Source of the DNA: Pseudomonadota bacterium
Lineage (GTDB): Bacteria; Pseudomonadota; Gammaproteobacteria; Steroidobacterales; Steroidobacteraceae
Length of the DNA stretch: 64,000 bases
NCBI GenBank assembly: GCA_021816775.1
Contig: JAKAXA010000001.1
Coordinates: 17,589 to 81,588 of the forward strand
Reading direction: 5' to 3'
Below, in pieces: positions 24,478-33,349 of the stretch; within the stretch, counting starts at the first letter, position 1, and each line of letters opens with the position of its first letter. The notes beneath the pieces were generated by a model. It saw only the letters and a list, made by a program, of their open reading frames with translations. It was not told the DNA's origin and ran no database searches. The translations under genes were made by a program, and so were the position numbers.

Positions 24478-26322
24478 TCAGGCGATCTTGGGTTTGCGCG
24501 CCTCGAGCACGCGGGCTTCATCGGCCGCGTGCGGCCAATGGATGTGGGACTTCTGCATGTCCCAGGCGGCCGTCGGGCAGCGCTCCGCGCACAGCCCGCA
24601 GTGCACGCAGAGGTCCTCGTCCTTGACCATCACGCGTCCGGTCTGCGGCAGGGCCACCGACACGTACAGCGGCTGCGCGGGGTTCTGGGCCGGCGCCTTC
24701 AGGCGCGTGCGCAGCTGCGCCTCCGCCCCGTTGCCGGTGATGGTCAGGCAGTCGACCGGACAGATGTCGATGCAGGCGTCGCATTCGATGCACAGCTTCG
24801 CGGCGAACACGGTCTGCACGTCGCAGTTGAGGCAGCGCTGCGCCTCCTCGGCCGCCTGCTCGGCGGTGAAGCCGAGCTCCACTTCGATGTTGAGCTTCTT
24901 GAAGCGCTCCTTGAGCGAGACGTGCGGCATCAGGCGCCGCTCGATCGGCGCGTAGTCGTTGGCGTAGGACCACTCGTGCATGCCCATCTTGCGGCTGCTG
25001 AGCGTGACCCCTGCGGGGAGCCGCTCGCCGAGCGGCTCGCCCTGGCAGTGCCGGTGGATCGAGATCGCCGCCTGATGGCCGTGCTCGACGGCCCAGATGA
25101 TGTTCTTCGGGCCGAACGCAGCATCCCCGCCGAAGAACACCCCCGCGCGGGTCGACTGGAAGGTGCGCGCATCGACCACCGGCACGTCCCATTTGTCGAA
25201 CTCGATGCCGAGGTCACGCTCGATCCAGGGAAAGGCGTTCTCCTGCCCGATCGCGAGGATCACGTCGTCGGCCGGCAGGAACTCCTCGCCGGTGACCCGC
25301 TCGGAGAGGATGCGCCCGCGGGCATCGAGCTCGTACTCCATGCAGTCGAAACGCATGCCGGCGAGCCGCCCGTTCTGCACGACGAACGCCTTGGGGGCAC
25401 GGTTGACGAGGATCTCGACGTGCTCCTCCTCCGCGTCCTCGAGCTCCCAGGGCGAGGCCTTGAAGAAGCCCCGCGGCTTGCGTGCCATGACCTTGACCTG
25501 CCGCGCCCCCAGCCTGAGGCTGGTGCGGCAGCAGTCCATGGCGGTGTTGCCGACGCCGATGATGAGCACGCGCTCGCCGATGTGCCCGATGTGCCCGAAG
25601 GCGACCGACTCGAGCCAGCTGATGCCGATGTGCACGTTGGCGGCCGCCTCCTCGCGGCCCGGCAGGCGCAGCTCCTTGCCCTTCGGGGCGCCGGAGCCGA
25701 CGAACACCGCATCGAAACGGCCATCCTCGAGCAGCGCGCGCAGGCTCTCGATGCAGGTGCCGAGGCGCAGGTCCACCCCCATGCCGAGGATCATGCCGAT
25801 TTCCTCATCGAGCACGCTCTCGGGCAGGCGGAACGCCGGGATGTTGCTGCGCATCAGTCCGCCGGGCACGCTGTAGCGCTCGAACATCGTGACCTCGTAG
25901 CCGAGCGGCAGCAGATCGTTGGCCACGGTGAGGGACGCGCAGCCCGCGCCGATGCATGCGATGCGCTTGCCGTTCTTGACCTTCGGGATCTTCGGCAGCC
26001 GGGTGGCGATGTCCTCGTGGTGATCGGCCGCGACGCGCTTGAGGCGGCAGATGGCCACCGGCTTGTCTTCGACCCGGCCGCGCCGGCAGGCCGGCTCGCA
26101 GGGGCGGTCGCAGACGCGACCGAGAATACCGGGGAAGACGTTGGACTCGCGATTGACGAGGTACGCCTCAGTGAGGCGTCCCTGGGCGATGAGCCGGATG
26201 TATTCCGGCACGTCGGTGTGGGCTGGGCAGGCCCACTGGCAGTCAACCACTCGATGGTAATAGTCGGGATGCGAGGTATCGGTGGCGTCCACAATGTTCG
26301 AGGGCTGGCGAAAGATGCACAA
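24478..26322 (-). CDS. GltD-like NAD(P)-binding flavoprotein with two C-terminal 4Fe-4S clusters
   Basis: A 614-residue protein and the first gene of the kor operon. The N-terminus has the GltD-type Fe-S region (CQWACPAHTDVPEY, CDRPCEPACRRG), then the FAD site IACIGAGCASLTVA and the second nucleotide site VLIIGVGNTAMDCC. Two ferredoxin motifs, CIECDACIDICPVDC and CVHCGLCAERCP, lie near the C-terminus. It probably carries electrons between the KorAB complex and NAD(P)H, replacing a separate ferredoxin. The frame starts with TTG at 26322; a GTG at 26292 is an alternative, and neither has a clear ribosome-binding site. Confidence 0.88.
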   Translation of the reverse strand: MCIFRQPSNIVDATDTSHPDYYHRVVDCQWACPAHTDVPEYIRLIAQGRLTEAYLVNRESNVFPGILGRVCDRPCEPACRRGRVEDKPVAICRLKRVAADHHEDIATRLPKIPKVKNGKRIACIGAGCASLTVANDLLPLGYEVTMFERYSVPGGLMRSNIPAFRLPESVLDEEIGMILGMGVDLRLGTCIESLRALLEDGRFDAVFVGSGAPKGKELRLPGREEAAANVHIGISWLESVAFGHIGHIGERVLIIGVGNTAMDCCRTSLRLGARQVKVMARKPRGFFKASPWELEDAEEEHVEILVNRAPKAFVVQNGRLAGMRFDCMEYELDARGRILSERVTGEEFLPADDVILAIGQENAFPWIERDLGIEFDKWDVPVVDARTFQSTRAGVFFGGDAAFGPKNIIWAVEHGHQAAISIHRHCQGEPLGERLPAGVTLSSRKMGMHEWSYANDYAPIERRLMPHVSLKERFKKLNIEVELGFTAEQAAEEAQRCLNCDVQTVFAAKLCIECDACIDICPVDCLTITGNGAEAQLRTRLKAPAQNPAQPLYVSVALPQTGRVMVKDEDLCVHCGLCAERCPTAAWDMQKSHIHWPHAADEARVLEARKPKIA

Positions 26323-26384
26323 TGATAGTGCAAGCGGGCTGCCACCCCCTAGCGGTCTGCGCGCCGGACGGTAAAAAACGCAAT

Positions 26385-26423
26385 AAATAAAAAAGGCCGG
26401 AGGGGTTTAGACACCGTCCGGCC
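26385..26423 (-). terminator. Terminator-like hairpin in the 5' leader of the kor operon
   Basis: On the minus strand ggccgga (26423-26417) and tccggcc (26401-26395) form a stem followed by a run of seven T and more T/A-rich sequence. It lies about 65 bases before the GltD-like gene, inside what would be its leader if transcription starts at a TTGCAT-N17-CACAAT-like promoter near 26450-26486. It may be an attenuator or a stop for antisense transcription from the ubiE side. Confidence 0.65.
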
Positions 26424-26576
26424 CCGAAGGTTTCAAGACCCCCGTACGCGGGCGCGATTGTGCGCACCGTGTGCCCCAAAATGCAAATCCTTCCCTCTGT
26501 CGGACGGAACTTGACAGCGCCGCCGCCGAGGACTAGCGCTCGCGCAGGCACGCCCGAGGCGCCGCCGGAGGATACA

Positions 26577-27356
26577 ATGGAGCGGATTTCCCAGGCGGGC
26601 GGCAGGATGAGCGAAGAACCAGCGACCGATTTCGGCTATGAGCGCGTGCCCGCGGCGCAGAAGGCCCGGCTCGTGCGCGGCGTGTTCGACTCGGTCGCGG
26701 GCCGCTACGACCTGATGAACGACCTGATGTCCGGTGGCGCGCACCGGCTGTGGAAGCGCTTCACGCTCTCGCTCACCGGGCTGCGCCCGGGGCACAGCGC
26801 CCTCGACGTGGCCGGCGGCACGGGCGACCTGACCGCGGGGCTTGCCCGGCAGGTGGGCGAGCGCGGCCAGGTCATCCTGAGCGACATCAATGCCGCGATG
26901 CTCGATCGGGGCCGCGACCGCCTCACCGACCGCGGGGTGCTCGGCAACGTCGAGTACGTCCAGGCCGATGCCGAGCGGCTGCCGTTCCGCGACGACAGCT
27001 TCGAGTGCATCACCATCGGCTTCGGGCTGCGCAACGTCACCGACAAGGCCGCCGCGCTCGCCTCGATGCGCCGGGTGCTCAGGCCCGGCGGACAGCTGCT
27101 GGTGTTGGAATTCTCCCGCCCCGTGGCCCCGGGCCTCGCCCCCCTCTACGACGCGTACTCGTTCCGCATCCTGCCGCTGCTCGGCAAGTGGGTGGCGCAG
27201 GACGAGGCGAGCTACCGCTATCTGGCCGAATCGATCCGCATGCATCCGCCGCAGGAGAAGCTGCTCGAGATGATGCGCGCGGCGGGACTCGAGGGCTGCC
27301 GCTACCACAATCTCTCCGGCGGCATCGTCGCCGTGCACCGTGGCTACAAGTACTGA
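26577..27356 (+). CDS. ubiE: Ubiquinone/menaquinone methyltransferase UbiE
   Basis: A 259-residue SAM-dependent C-methyltransferase acting on the quinone ring. The family run [24 protein letters not shown] is present in pieces. SAM-binding [34 protein letters not shown] and LVLEFSRP follow. The ATG at 26577 has a strong GGAGGATACA upstream; the ATG at 26607 would remove 10 residues and lacks spacing. A TTGACA at 26511 may be the -35 element. First gene of ubiE-ubiJ-ubiB. Confidence 0.95.
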   Translation: MERISQAGGRMSEEPATDFGYERVPAAQKARLVRGVFDSVAGRYDLMNDLMSGGAHRLWKRFTLSLTGLRPGHSALDVAGGTGDLTAGLARQVGERGQVILSDINAAMLDRGRDRLTDRGVLGNVEYVQADAERLPFRDDSFECITIGFGLRNVTDKAAALASMRRVLRPGGQLLVLEFSRPVAPGLAPLYDAYSFRILPLLGKWVAQDEASYRYLAESIRMHPPQEKLLEMMRAAGLEGCRYHNLSGGIVAVHRGYKY

Positions 27357-27366
27357 GCGCCCCGCC

Positions 27367-27960
27367 ATGCTGGCCTCGGCGCTCGAGAACCTCCTCAATC
27401 GCGGCCTGCCCCGCTCGGTGCGCGCCCGAGAGCTCTGCGCCGAGCTCGGCGGCCGGCGCCTCGCCGTGGAGGCGCCCGCGGTGGCGCGCCTCGTGATCGA
27501 GTCCGACGGCGTGGCGGTGCGCATCCGGCGCGGGGAAGCGCCGGCCGATGCGTCCATCGTCGGCGGCCCCCTCAGCCTGCTGATCGTCGGCGGCGGCCTC
27601 TCGCGCGAGCCGATCACGCGCGGCGAGGTCGAGATCCGCGGTGATGCGGAGGTTGCCGGGAAATTCCAGGAGCTGATGCGCCTGCTGAGCCCGGACGTCG
27701 AGGAAGAGCTCTCGCTCGTGCTGGGCGACGTGCCCGCGCACCGGATCGGGCGGCTCGCGCGCGGCGCGGCCGACTGGGCCGGCCGGGCCGCCGCAACCCT
27801 GTGGCGGGATCTCGGCGAGTACGCGAGCCACGAGCGGCGGGATCTGGTGCCGAGGCCGGAGGGCGAGGGATTCCTGCGCGGCGTCGACGCGCTGCGCGAG
27901 GACGTCGACCGGTTCGCGGCCCGCCTGGAGCAGCTCGAGCGTCGAGCGGCCGCACCGTGA
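27367..27960 (+). CDS. ubiJ: Ubiquinone biosynthesis accessory factor UbiJ
   Basis: 197 residues, close to E. coli UbiJ (201), with an SCP2-like lipid-binding domain (about 20-115) and a C-terminal helical segment ending in a coiled coil (REDVDRFAARLEQLE). In E. coli UbiJ binds hydrophobic ubiquinone intermediates and scaffolds the Ubi complex with UbiK. Its position between ubiE and ubiB matches the enterobacterial order. Start is the ATG 10 bases after ubiE; a GTG at 27340 overlapping ubiE is less likely. Confidence 0.9.
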   Translation: MLASALENLLNRGLPRSVRARELCAELGGRRLAVEAPAVARLVIESDGVAVRIRRGEAPADASIVGGPLSLLIVGGGLSREPITRGEVEIRGDAEVAGKFQELMRLLSPDVEEELSLVLGDVPAHRIGRLARGAADWAGRAAATLWRDLGEYASHERRDLVPRPEGEGFLRGVDALREDVDRFAARLEQLERRAAAP

Positions 27961-27976
27961 CGCCGGTGCGCCGGCC

Positions 27977-29611
27977 ATGAAGCTGCGGGTCATCGGACGG
28001 CTCGTGCAGATCCAGCGCGTGCTCCTGAAGCACGGCCTCGACGACTTCGTGCGCGCGACGCATCTGTACCGGCCGCTGCGCTTCCTGTTCTTCCTCTCGC
28101 CGTGGATGTGGCTGCGGGGCGGCCGCGTCGCGCCGCGCGGGGAGCGGCTGCGCCTGGCACTGCAGGAGCTCGGACCGATCTTCGTGAAATTCGGTCAGGC
28201 GGTCTCCACCCGGCGCGACCTGCTGCCGCCGGACATCGCCGAGGAGCTCGCCAAGCTGCAGGACCGCGTGCCGCCGTTCCCGGCGGCGCTGGCGCGCGCG
28301 GCGATCGAAAGCAGCCTCGGCCGGCCGATCGCGCAGATCTTCGCGAGCTTCGAGGACGAGCCGCTCGCGGCCGCCTCGATCGCGCAGGTCCACGCCGCGC
28401 GGCTGAACAGCGGCCGCGAGGTGGTGGTGAAGGTGCTGCGGCCCGGCATGCGCGAGCGCATCGAGCGGGACCTGGAGGTGCTCTACACGCTCGCGGAGCT
28501 CGGGCAGCGCTATTGGCCCGAGGCGCGCCGGCTGCGCCCGAGCGAGCTGGTGCAGGAGTACGAGAAGACCATCCTCGATGAGCTCGACCTGATGCGCGAG
28601 GCGGCCAACGCCACGCAGCTGAAGCGCAATTTCGCCGGCTCCGATCTGCTCTACGTGCCGGAAGTCTTCTGGGACTTGTGCCGCACCGACGTGATGGTCA
28701 TGGAGCGCATCCACGGCATCCCGATCAGCGACATGGCGCGGCTGCGCGCGCTCGGCACGAATTTCGCGCGGCTCGCCGAGAACGGCGTGCGGATCTTCTT
28801 CACGCAGGTGTTCCGCCATAACTTCTTCCACGCGGACATGCACCCCGGCAACATCTTCGTGCTGGCGGACGACCCCGAGCGGCCGCGCTATGCGGCCATC
28901 GACTTCGGCATCATGGGCACGCTCGATCCGCGCGATCAGCACTACCTGGCCGAGAACTTCCTCGCGGTGTTCGAGCGCGACTACCACCGGGTGGCGGTGC
29001 TGCACCTCGAGTCGGGCTGGGTGCCGCCGCAGACGCGCATCGATGAGATGGAGTCGGCGATCCGCACGGTGTGCGAGCCGATCTTCGACCGGCCGCTCGC
29101 CGACATCTCCTTCGGCCACCTGCTGCTGCGGCTGTTCGAGATCTCCCGCCGCTTCAACATGCAGATCCAGCCGCAGCTGATGCTGCTGCAGAAGACGCTG
29201 TTCAACGTCGAGGGCCTCGGCCGGGAGCTGTATCCGCAGCTGGACATCTGGAGCACCGCCACGCCCATCCTGCGCGAGTGGATGCGCGAGCGCGTGAGCG
29301 TGCGGCGGCTGGTGAAGAACCTCTGGCGACAGCTGCCGGAGGTGGTCGAATCGCTGCAGAGCCTGCCGGGCCTGCTGAAGGAATCGGTGCGCCGCGTGCG
29401 CGAGCCGGAGCCGCACCCCGAGGTGACCAGCATGAACCAGCTGCGCGAGGCGCTGCGCGCCTCGGCGCGCCGGCGCGATGCGGTCACGGGCGCCTCGGCA
29501 GTGCTGCTCGCGGGGCTGGTGTGGCTGGCGCTGAATGCGGCGGCTTGGCCCGGCTGGGCGCTCACGGCCGGCGGCGCCGGCGCTCTGTTTGCGGTCTACC
29601 GCTGGCTGTAG
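27977..29611 (+). CDS. ubiB: UbiB, atypical kinase/ATPase of ubiquinone synthesis
   Basis: A 544-residue ABC1/ADCK-family protein. Signature elements are the KxGQ motif in IFVKFGQAVSTRRDLLP, the alanine-rich nucleotide loop AAASIAQVHAA, ExD in TILDELDLMREAAN, the catalytic loop FFHADMHPGNIFV and AAIDFGIMG. Two hydrophobic helices at the C-terminus (from about residue 500) anchor it in the membrane, as in E. coli. It closes the ubiE-ubiJ-ubiB operon. Confidence 0.95.
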   Translation: MKLRVIGRLVQIQRVLLKHGLDDFVRATHLYRPLRFLFFLSPWMWLRGGRVAPRGERLRLALQELGPIFVKFGQAVSTRRDLLPPDIAEELAKLQDRVPPFPAALARAAIESSLGRPIAQIFASFEDEPLAAASIAQVHAARLNSGREVVVKVLRPGMRERIERDLEVLYTLAELGQRYWPEARRLRPSELVQEYEKTILDELDLMREAANATQLKRNFAGSDLLYVPEVFWDLCRTDVMVMERIHGIPISDMARLRALGTNFARLAENGVRIFFTQVFRHNFFHADMHPGNIFVLADDPERPRYAAIDFGIMGTLDPRDQHYLAENFLAVFERDYHRVAVLHLESGWVPPQTRIDEMESAIRTVCEPIFDRPLADISFGHLLLRLFEISRRFNMQIQPQLMLLQKTLFNVEGLGRELYPQLDIWSTATPILREWMRERVSVRRLVKNLWRQLPEVVESLQSLPGLLKESVRRVREPEPHPEVTSMNQLREALRASARRRDAVTGASAVLLAGLVWLALNAAAWPGWALTAGGAGALFAVYRWL

Positions 29612-29879
29612 CGGCGCGTAGCCGCCTGCAGCCGCTGCCAGTCCTTGGCGCCCCATTCAAGTTTCGATTCGTGAGCCATGAAGACTCTCTGGGCGCGTAA
29701 TCAAAGGCGTGAGTGTGCCATATCGTCACGATCCGCATTCAGCGCCGGGGGCCGGGCCATAGGATCGCGGCCGCGATGGGTCCTGCATGGCGGGCGAAAG
29801 CGGCGCGGGCCGCGGCTCGCATCGCCGCGCGGGATGCCCCCCGTCCGCCCGCTCCGAACGTCCCAGGAAGCTCGATGCG

Positions 29880-30190
29880 CCGATCCGGCCACCTCGACGC
29901 CCGTGCTCGATGCCGGGTGGAGTGTGTTCAGAACACAGCTACGGTATAAGGGCCATCAGGCAAGAGCAGAGTTCCGCGAGGTCAACGAAGCCGGATCGAC
30001 CCAGAGCTGTAGCCGCTGTCCCCGCCGCACGGGCCCGAAGGGCCTGGAAGGTCTCGGAGTGAGACAATGGCTGTGCTCAGGATGCGCAGCGCTCCGCGAC
30101 GTGAACGCGGCATGGCTCATCCTCGCGGCGGGACGTCGCCGTCTTGCAGCAGCAACCCGCACTCTGCCCGCGCAAGCGGCGGCTCGATAA
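29880..30190 (+). pseudogene. Remnant of a TnpB/OrfB-type transposon nuclease (IS200/IS605 group)
   Basis: The frame read from about 29880 to the TAA-ended stretch near 30190 encodes LDAGWSVFRTQLRYKGHQ, AEFREVNEAGSTQSCSRCP, TGPKGLEGLGVRQWLCSGC and DVNAAWLILAAG. This is the zinc-ribbon C-terminus of TnpB with its four cysteines. The normal HDRD stretch is shortened to LRD, and everything upstream of LDAGW is lost or scrambled, so it is dead. No TnpA gene or clear left/right end structure was found. The 29612-29880 segment before it shows no recognisable gene. Confidence 0.8.
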
Positions 30191-30295
30191 GCCGCGGGCG
30201 AGGAGGAGGTCAATCTCGCCAATACGCGCGGCCGGTCCTTCGTTCGGACTGCGCCCGCCTCGCCCCAAGATATCTGCATGAGGAGGCCGACGGTC

Positions 30296-31000
30296 GTGTA
30301 CGCACTCTACATCGCCAACAAGAACTACTCATCCTGGTCGCTGCGTCCCTGGATCCTCATGCAGACCCTGGGCATCCCGTTCGAGGAGCGGCTGGTCCCC
30401 TTCGGCGAGAGCGCGAGCCCGCATGATTTCCACACGTTCTCCCCGAGCGGCAAAGTGCCCTGCCTGCATGACGGCGCCACGGTGGTGTGGGACTCCCTCG
30501 CCATCGTCGAGTACCTGGCCGAGCGCCACGCCGGCGTATGGCCGGGCGATCCGCTCGCGCGGGCGTTCGCGCGCTCGGCGGCCGCCGAGATGCACTCGGG
30601 CTTCGCCGCGCTGCGGCAGGTCTGCGGCATGAGCTGCGGGGTGCGGGTGCGCCTGCACCGCATCGATACGCCGCTGCAGAGCGACCTGACGCGCCTGCAG
30701 GCGCTCTGGCAGGAGGGATTCGCGCGCTTCGGCGGACCGTACCTCGCCGGCACCGCATTCAGTGCCGCCGACGCGTTCTATGCGCCCGTGGCGTTTCGCA
30801 TTCAGACCTACCGGCCGCCGCTCGCGCCGGCGGCCCTGGCGTACACCGAGCGGCTGCTCGCGCTGCCGGGGATGCAGAGCTGGTACGCCGCGGCGCTCGC
30901 GGAGACCTGGCGCGACGCGGAGCACGAGCGCGAGACACTCGCGGCCGGCACGGTGACCGAGGATCTGCGCCGCCGCGCCGCGCCCGCTCAGAACGCGTAG
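30296..31000 (+). CDS. Glutathione S-transferase family protein
   Basis: 234 residues. The thioredoxin-like N-domain begins YALYIANKNYSSWSLRPWIL, with the likely activating serine in SSWSLRPW, then FSPSGKVPCLHDG (cis-proline) and DSLAIVEYLAE (gamma-glutamyl contacts). The C-terminal helical domain has GPYLAGTAFSAADAFYAPV. It resembles YfcF/maleylacetoacetate-isomerase-like GSTs. The GTG at 30296 is preferred because AGGAGG lies 9 bases upstream; the ATG at 30278 would overlap that ribosome-binding site. Its end overlaps the convergent DUF481 gene by 13 bases. Confidence 0.85.
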   Translation: MYALYIANKNYSSWSLRPWILMQTLGIPFEERLVPFGESASPHDFHTFSPSGKVPCLHDGATVVWDSLAIVEYLAERHAGVWPGDPLARAFARSAAAEMHSGFAALRQVCGMSCGVRVRLHRIDTPLQSDLTRLQALWQEGFARFGGPYLAGTAFSAADAFYAPVAFRIQTYRPPLAPAALAYTERLLALPGMQSWYAAALAETWRDAEHERETLAAGTVTEDLRRRAAPAQNA

Positions 31001-31770
31001 ACGAGGTTGACCGTCTCGGTGGAATCCAGATGCGCGATGCCCGGACCCGGGTGCGTGTTGTCCTGGATGTCGTAACCGATGCTCATCGCGAGCCGCGTCG
31101 CGACCTTGACGTCGAGCGACAGATTGTTCGTCGCCAGCGTGTTGATCGAGCCGGCGTTGACGAGCAGCTTGTCGCTGAGCGTGGTGGTGCTGGTGAGTGT
31201 CTGCTCGTAGTCCACCCCCAGTGTGCCGATCGCGTAGCGCTGGGTGGCGAGCGGGGTACGCTCGATGAAGGTCCGCGTCGGGTTGGTGAGCGCAATGTCG
31301 GTCAGCTGCTCCAGCCGCGCGACGGTGTAGCCTGCGCCGACCTGGGTGCTGAGCGTGGTGGATTTGGTGTGCATCAGCGTGTAGCCCAGACCGGCCGTAG
31401 CGCTCCCCTGGTACTGGAAGCCGTCGAACAGGTCGTGCTCGTAGCGCAGCGAGCCGAAGGCATATGCATCGGCGCTGATCTTGCGGTTCGATTGCCACAT
31501 CGCGGTCCAGCGCTCGGCCGAGACGACACCCAGGCTCTGGCCGTAGAGTCCCGCGAGACTCAAGCTGTGCTTCCACAGCCCGGAAACGTAGGAGAGGTTG
31601 AGCACCGCATTGGCGGACTTGCCCTGTGAGTCGCCCTGCGAGGCCACGAAACCGAGCTGTCCCTTGCCGGAGAGGTGCTGCGCGGGCTTCGCGCCCGTCG
31701 GCGTGGCCGCTGCGAATGCGCCGATCGGCGTCAGCGCGATCGCGAGGAGGGCAATGCGGAGCAGTCTCAT
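30988..31770 (-). CDS. DUF481-family outer-membrane protein
   Basis: 260 residues with a signal peptide (MRLLRIALLAIALTPIGAFA, cleavage around AFA-A). The mature part has alternating hydrophobic beta-strands and ends in phenylalanine (VNLVYAF), the usual outer-membrane barrel signal. The layout GQLGFVASQGDSQGKSANAVLNLSY and the YDIQDNTHP segment fit the DUF481/YdiY family, whose role is unknown. Monocistronic by position. Confidence 0.82.
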   Translation of the reverse strand: MRLLRIALLAIALTPIGAFAAATPTGAKPAQHLSGKGQLGFVASQGDSQGKSANAVLNLSYVSGLWKHSLSLAGLYGQSLGVVSAERWTAMWQSNRKISADAYAFGSLRYEHDLFDGFQYQGSATAGLGYTLMHTKSTTLSTQVGAGYTVARLEQLTDIALTNPTRTFIERTPLATQRYAIGTLGVDYEQTLTSTTTLSDKLLVNAGSINTLATNNLSLDVKVATRLAMSIGYDIQDNTHPGPGIAHLDSTETVNLVYAF

Positions 31771-31938
31771 CGGGGTGGCACCCTTTTCATTTGACGGAAA
31801 GAGGCGATTCTATTGGCTCCGCCGCGGCAGGTCACAGAGTCTGGCCGCGCATCGGGAGGGACCGTTCATTCCCCTCGCGCGGCCCGGCCTGGATGTTGGC
31901 GCGAGTCACGCCCATGACCTTGATCGACCGGTGTGAAT

Positions 31939-32015
31939 TGGCGCGCCCGACTGGATTCGAACCAGCGACCTGCAGCTTCGGAGGCTGCCACTCTATCCAA
32001 CTGAGCTACGGGCGC
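31939..32015 (-). tRNA. tRNA-Arg (anticodon CCG)
   Basis: The minus strand from 32015 folds as a tRNA: acceptor GCGCCCG/CGGGCGC, D arm with AGTTGGATA, anticodon stem GCAGC/GCTGC with loop CTCCGAA (anticodon CCG, reads CGG), T arm GCTGG-TTCGAAT-CCAGT. The CCA end is encoded (31941-31939). Total 77 bases. Confidence 0.95.
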
Positions 32016-32313
32016 GCCGCGCCGCGGCGCGACTGACCGGTGCGAGTCACGCTGCCAGGCGCAGCCGGACGCGAGGTCCGCACCGTGCGCTCGGGCCGCG
32101 GAGACTGCGCAGCGAGAGGGTCAGGCTGGGGGCCGCCCAGGGATGTTCCCCGAAAGGCCCCGTGCGCCAGGGGGGGCGATGATACGCGGGTCACCGGCGG
32201 GACGCCACGGGCAACCCGGACGCGCTGCAGGTGAACGGCCGGGGCGTAAGCCAAGCGGCCCGCAACCGGTTATACTGCGCTCTCCGCGTTCACGGAATCC
32301 GCAGAGAGGTGTC

Positions 32314-32871
32314 GTGAGCAAGCAGGATTCGCACTTCATCAATGTGTTCAGCATGGTGATCGGCCTCCTGGTCACGGTCGCCATCCTGATTTTCGTTTTC
32401 GCCCGCTACGTCGGCAGCCGCACGCAGGAGAGGGAAATCCTGTCGGATACCGAGTACATCCATCGCGTCGAGCACCGTGTCGCGCCGTTCGAGCGCGAAG
32501 CAATCGCGGGGCAGAACAACGCGGGGCTCGCCATCGGCGCGGCGCCGAGCACGGCCGCCGCGGCCAGCCCGGCCGGTGGCATGGGCATCCCAACCACCGG
32601 CAAGGCGTTGTTCGAGCAGACCTGCAGCGCGTGCCACGGGCCTGGCCTCGCCGGGGCGCCCAAGGCGGGCGACAAAGCGGCCTGGGCCCGTCACCTCGCC
32701 AAGGGCCTGGCGACGCTCTACGACCATGCGCTGCACGGATTTCACGGCTCGACGGGCATCATGCCGGCCAAGGGCGGTCGCCCGGGCCTTCCCGATGCGG
32801 TCGTGAAGCGGGCGGTGAACTACATGGTCTCGCTCGTCGACCCGCAGATGGTCAAGGGAAAGCCGAAGTAA
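32314..32871 (+). CDS. Membrane-anchored cytochrome c5-like protein
   Basis: 185 residues. One N-terminal hydrophobic helix (FINVFSMVIGLLVTVAILIF) anchors the protein in the inner membrane with the rest in the periplasm. The single haem site is CSACHGP, followed by an Ala/Gly-rich region and a probable axial methionine in GIMPAKGG. It resembles small c5-type electron carriers. The GTG start at 32314 is preceded by AGAGAGG, and tatact at 32271-32276 may be its -10 element. Confidence 0.9.
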   Translation: MSKQDSHFINVFSMVIGLLVTVAILIFVFARYVGSRTQEREILSDTEYIHRVEHRVAPFEREAIAGQNNAGLAIGAAPSTAAAASPAGGMGIPTTGKALFEQTCSACHGPGLAGAPKAGDKAAWARHLAKGLATLYDHALHGFHGSTGIMPAKGGRPGLPDAVVKRAVNYMVSLVDPQMVKGKPK

Positions 32872-32978
32872 GCCCGGCCCGCACGGCGCCTCGGCCTCGC
32901 CATGGCGCCGGGGGTGAGGGTGTCGGCTGCCTGATCCGAGCGGCGCGAGTCCGGGCGCGCGGCCCCGCGCGTGGCGCC

Positions 32979-33227
32979 TCAGCGCTGGGAGGCGCCGCCT
33001 TCCAGCGCCTGCAGCCGCGTCTCGAGTTCGGCAAGGCGCTCGCGGGTGCGCTGCAGGACCCGAGTCTGCGTATCGAACTCCTCGCGGCTGACCAGATCGA
33101 GCTTGCTCAGGCTGGCGCGCAGCACCGCTCTGAAGTTGTTCTCCAGATCCTTCTGCACGGCGCGCAGCCCCGGCGGGACGCTCTCGGCCAGCCGCCGGGC
33201 GATCGCATCGATTCCGAACTTATCCAT
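32979..33227 (-). CDS. ubiK: Ubiquinone biosynthesis accessory factor UbiK
   Basis: 82 residues in the BMFP/UbiK family: MDKFGIDAIARRLAESVPPGL, then AVQKDLENNFRAVLRASLSKLDLVSREEFD in short recognised pieces, then a C-terminal coiled coil (RTRERLAELETRLQALE). In E. coli UbiK assembles as a trimer with UbiJ and aids aerobic ubiquinone synthesis. GAGGT lies upstream of the ATG. It is divergent from amtB, whose NtrC site lies only about 55 bases from its start. Confidence 0.93.
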   Translation of the reverse strand: MDKFGIDAIARRLAESVPPGLRAVQKDLENNFRAVLRASLSKLDLVSREEFDTQTRVLQRTRERLAELETRLQALEGGASQR

Positions 33228-33281
33228 CGTCACTGACCTCACTCAGCATGCCCCGCTTTGGGGCGAAGCGCCGCGCGGGCG

Positions 33282-33296
33282 GCACCAAGACGGTGC
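33282..33296. promoter_or_regulatory. NtrC binding site upstream of amtB
   Basis: GCACCAAGACGGTGC is a 5+5 bp dyad matching the classical NtrC enhancer GCACCAANATGGTGC at all but one defined base. It lies about 87 bases before the predicted sigma-54 start site, a normal enhancer distance. Confidence 0.8.
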
Positions 33297-33349
33297 GGCA
33301 AGCGCCCCGTGGCGGACCTAACCGCCCGGAACGCCTCAAAAAACCGCCA

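Noticed and set aside
21497-24955. Very long plus-strand frame (over 1100 codons) opposite the kor operon
   Set aside because: It is the GC-rich antisense shadow of korB and korA; composition is Arg/His/Gly/Ala-rich without domains, while the minus strand gives clear oxidoreductase subunits.
26607-26609. ATG at 26607 as the ubiE start
   Set aside because: The ATG at 26577 has a strong GGAGG at good spacing, whereas 26607 has purines directly abutting the codon.
29596-29679. 27-codon minus-strand frame MAHESKLEWGAKDWQRL...
   Set aside because: It has a reasonable look and an AGAGAG before the ATG, but it overlaps the ubiB 3' end, has no recognised family and no partner, so it cannot be supported.
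32016-32313. GC-rich non-coding stretch upstream of the cytochrome gene as a possible structured RNA such as RNase P RNA
   Set aside because: No conserved RNase P, 6S or SRP RNA elements could be found in it; only a TATACT-like -10 near its end.
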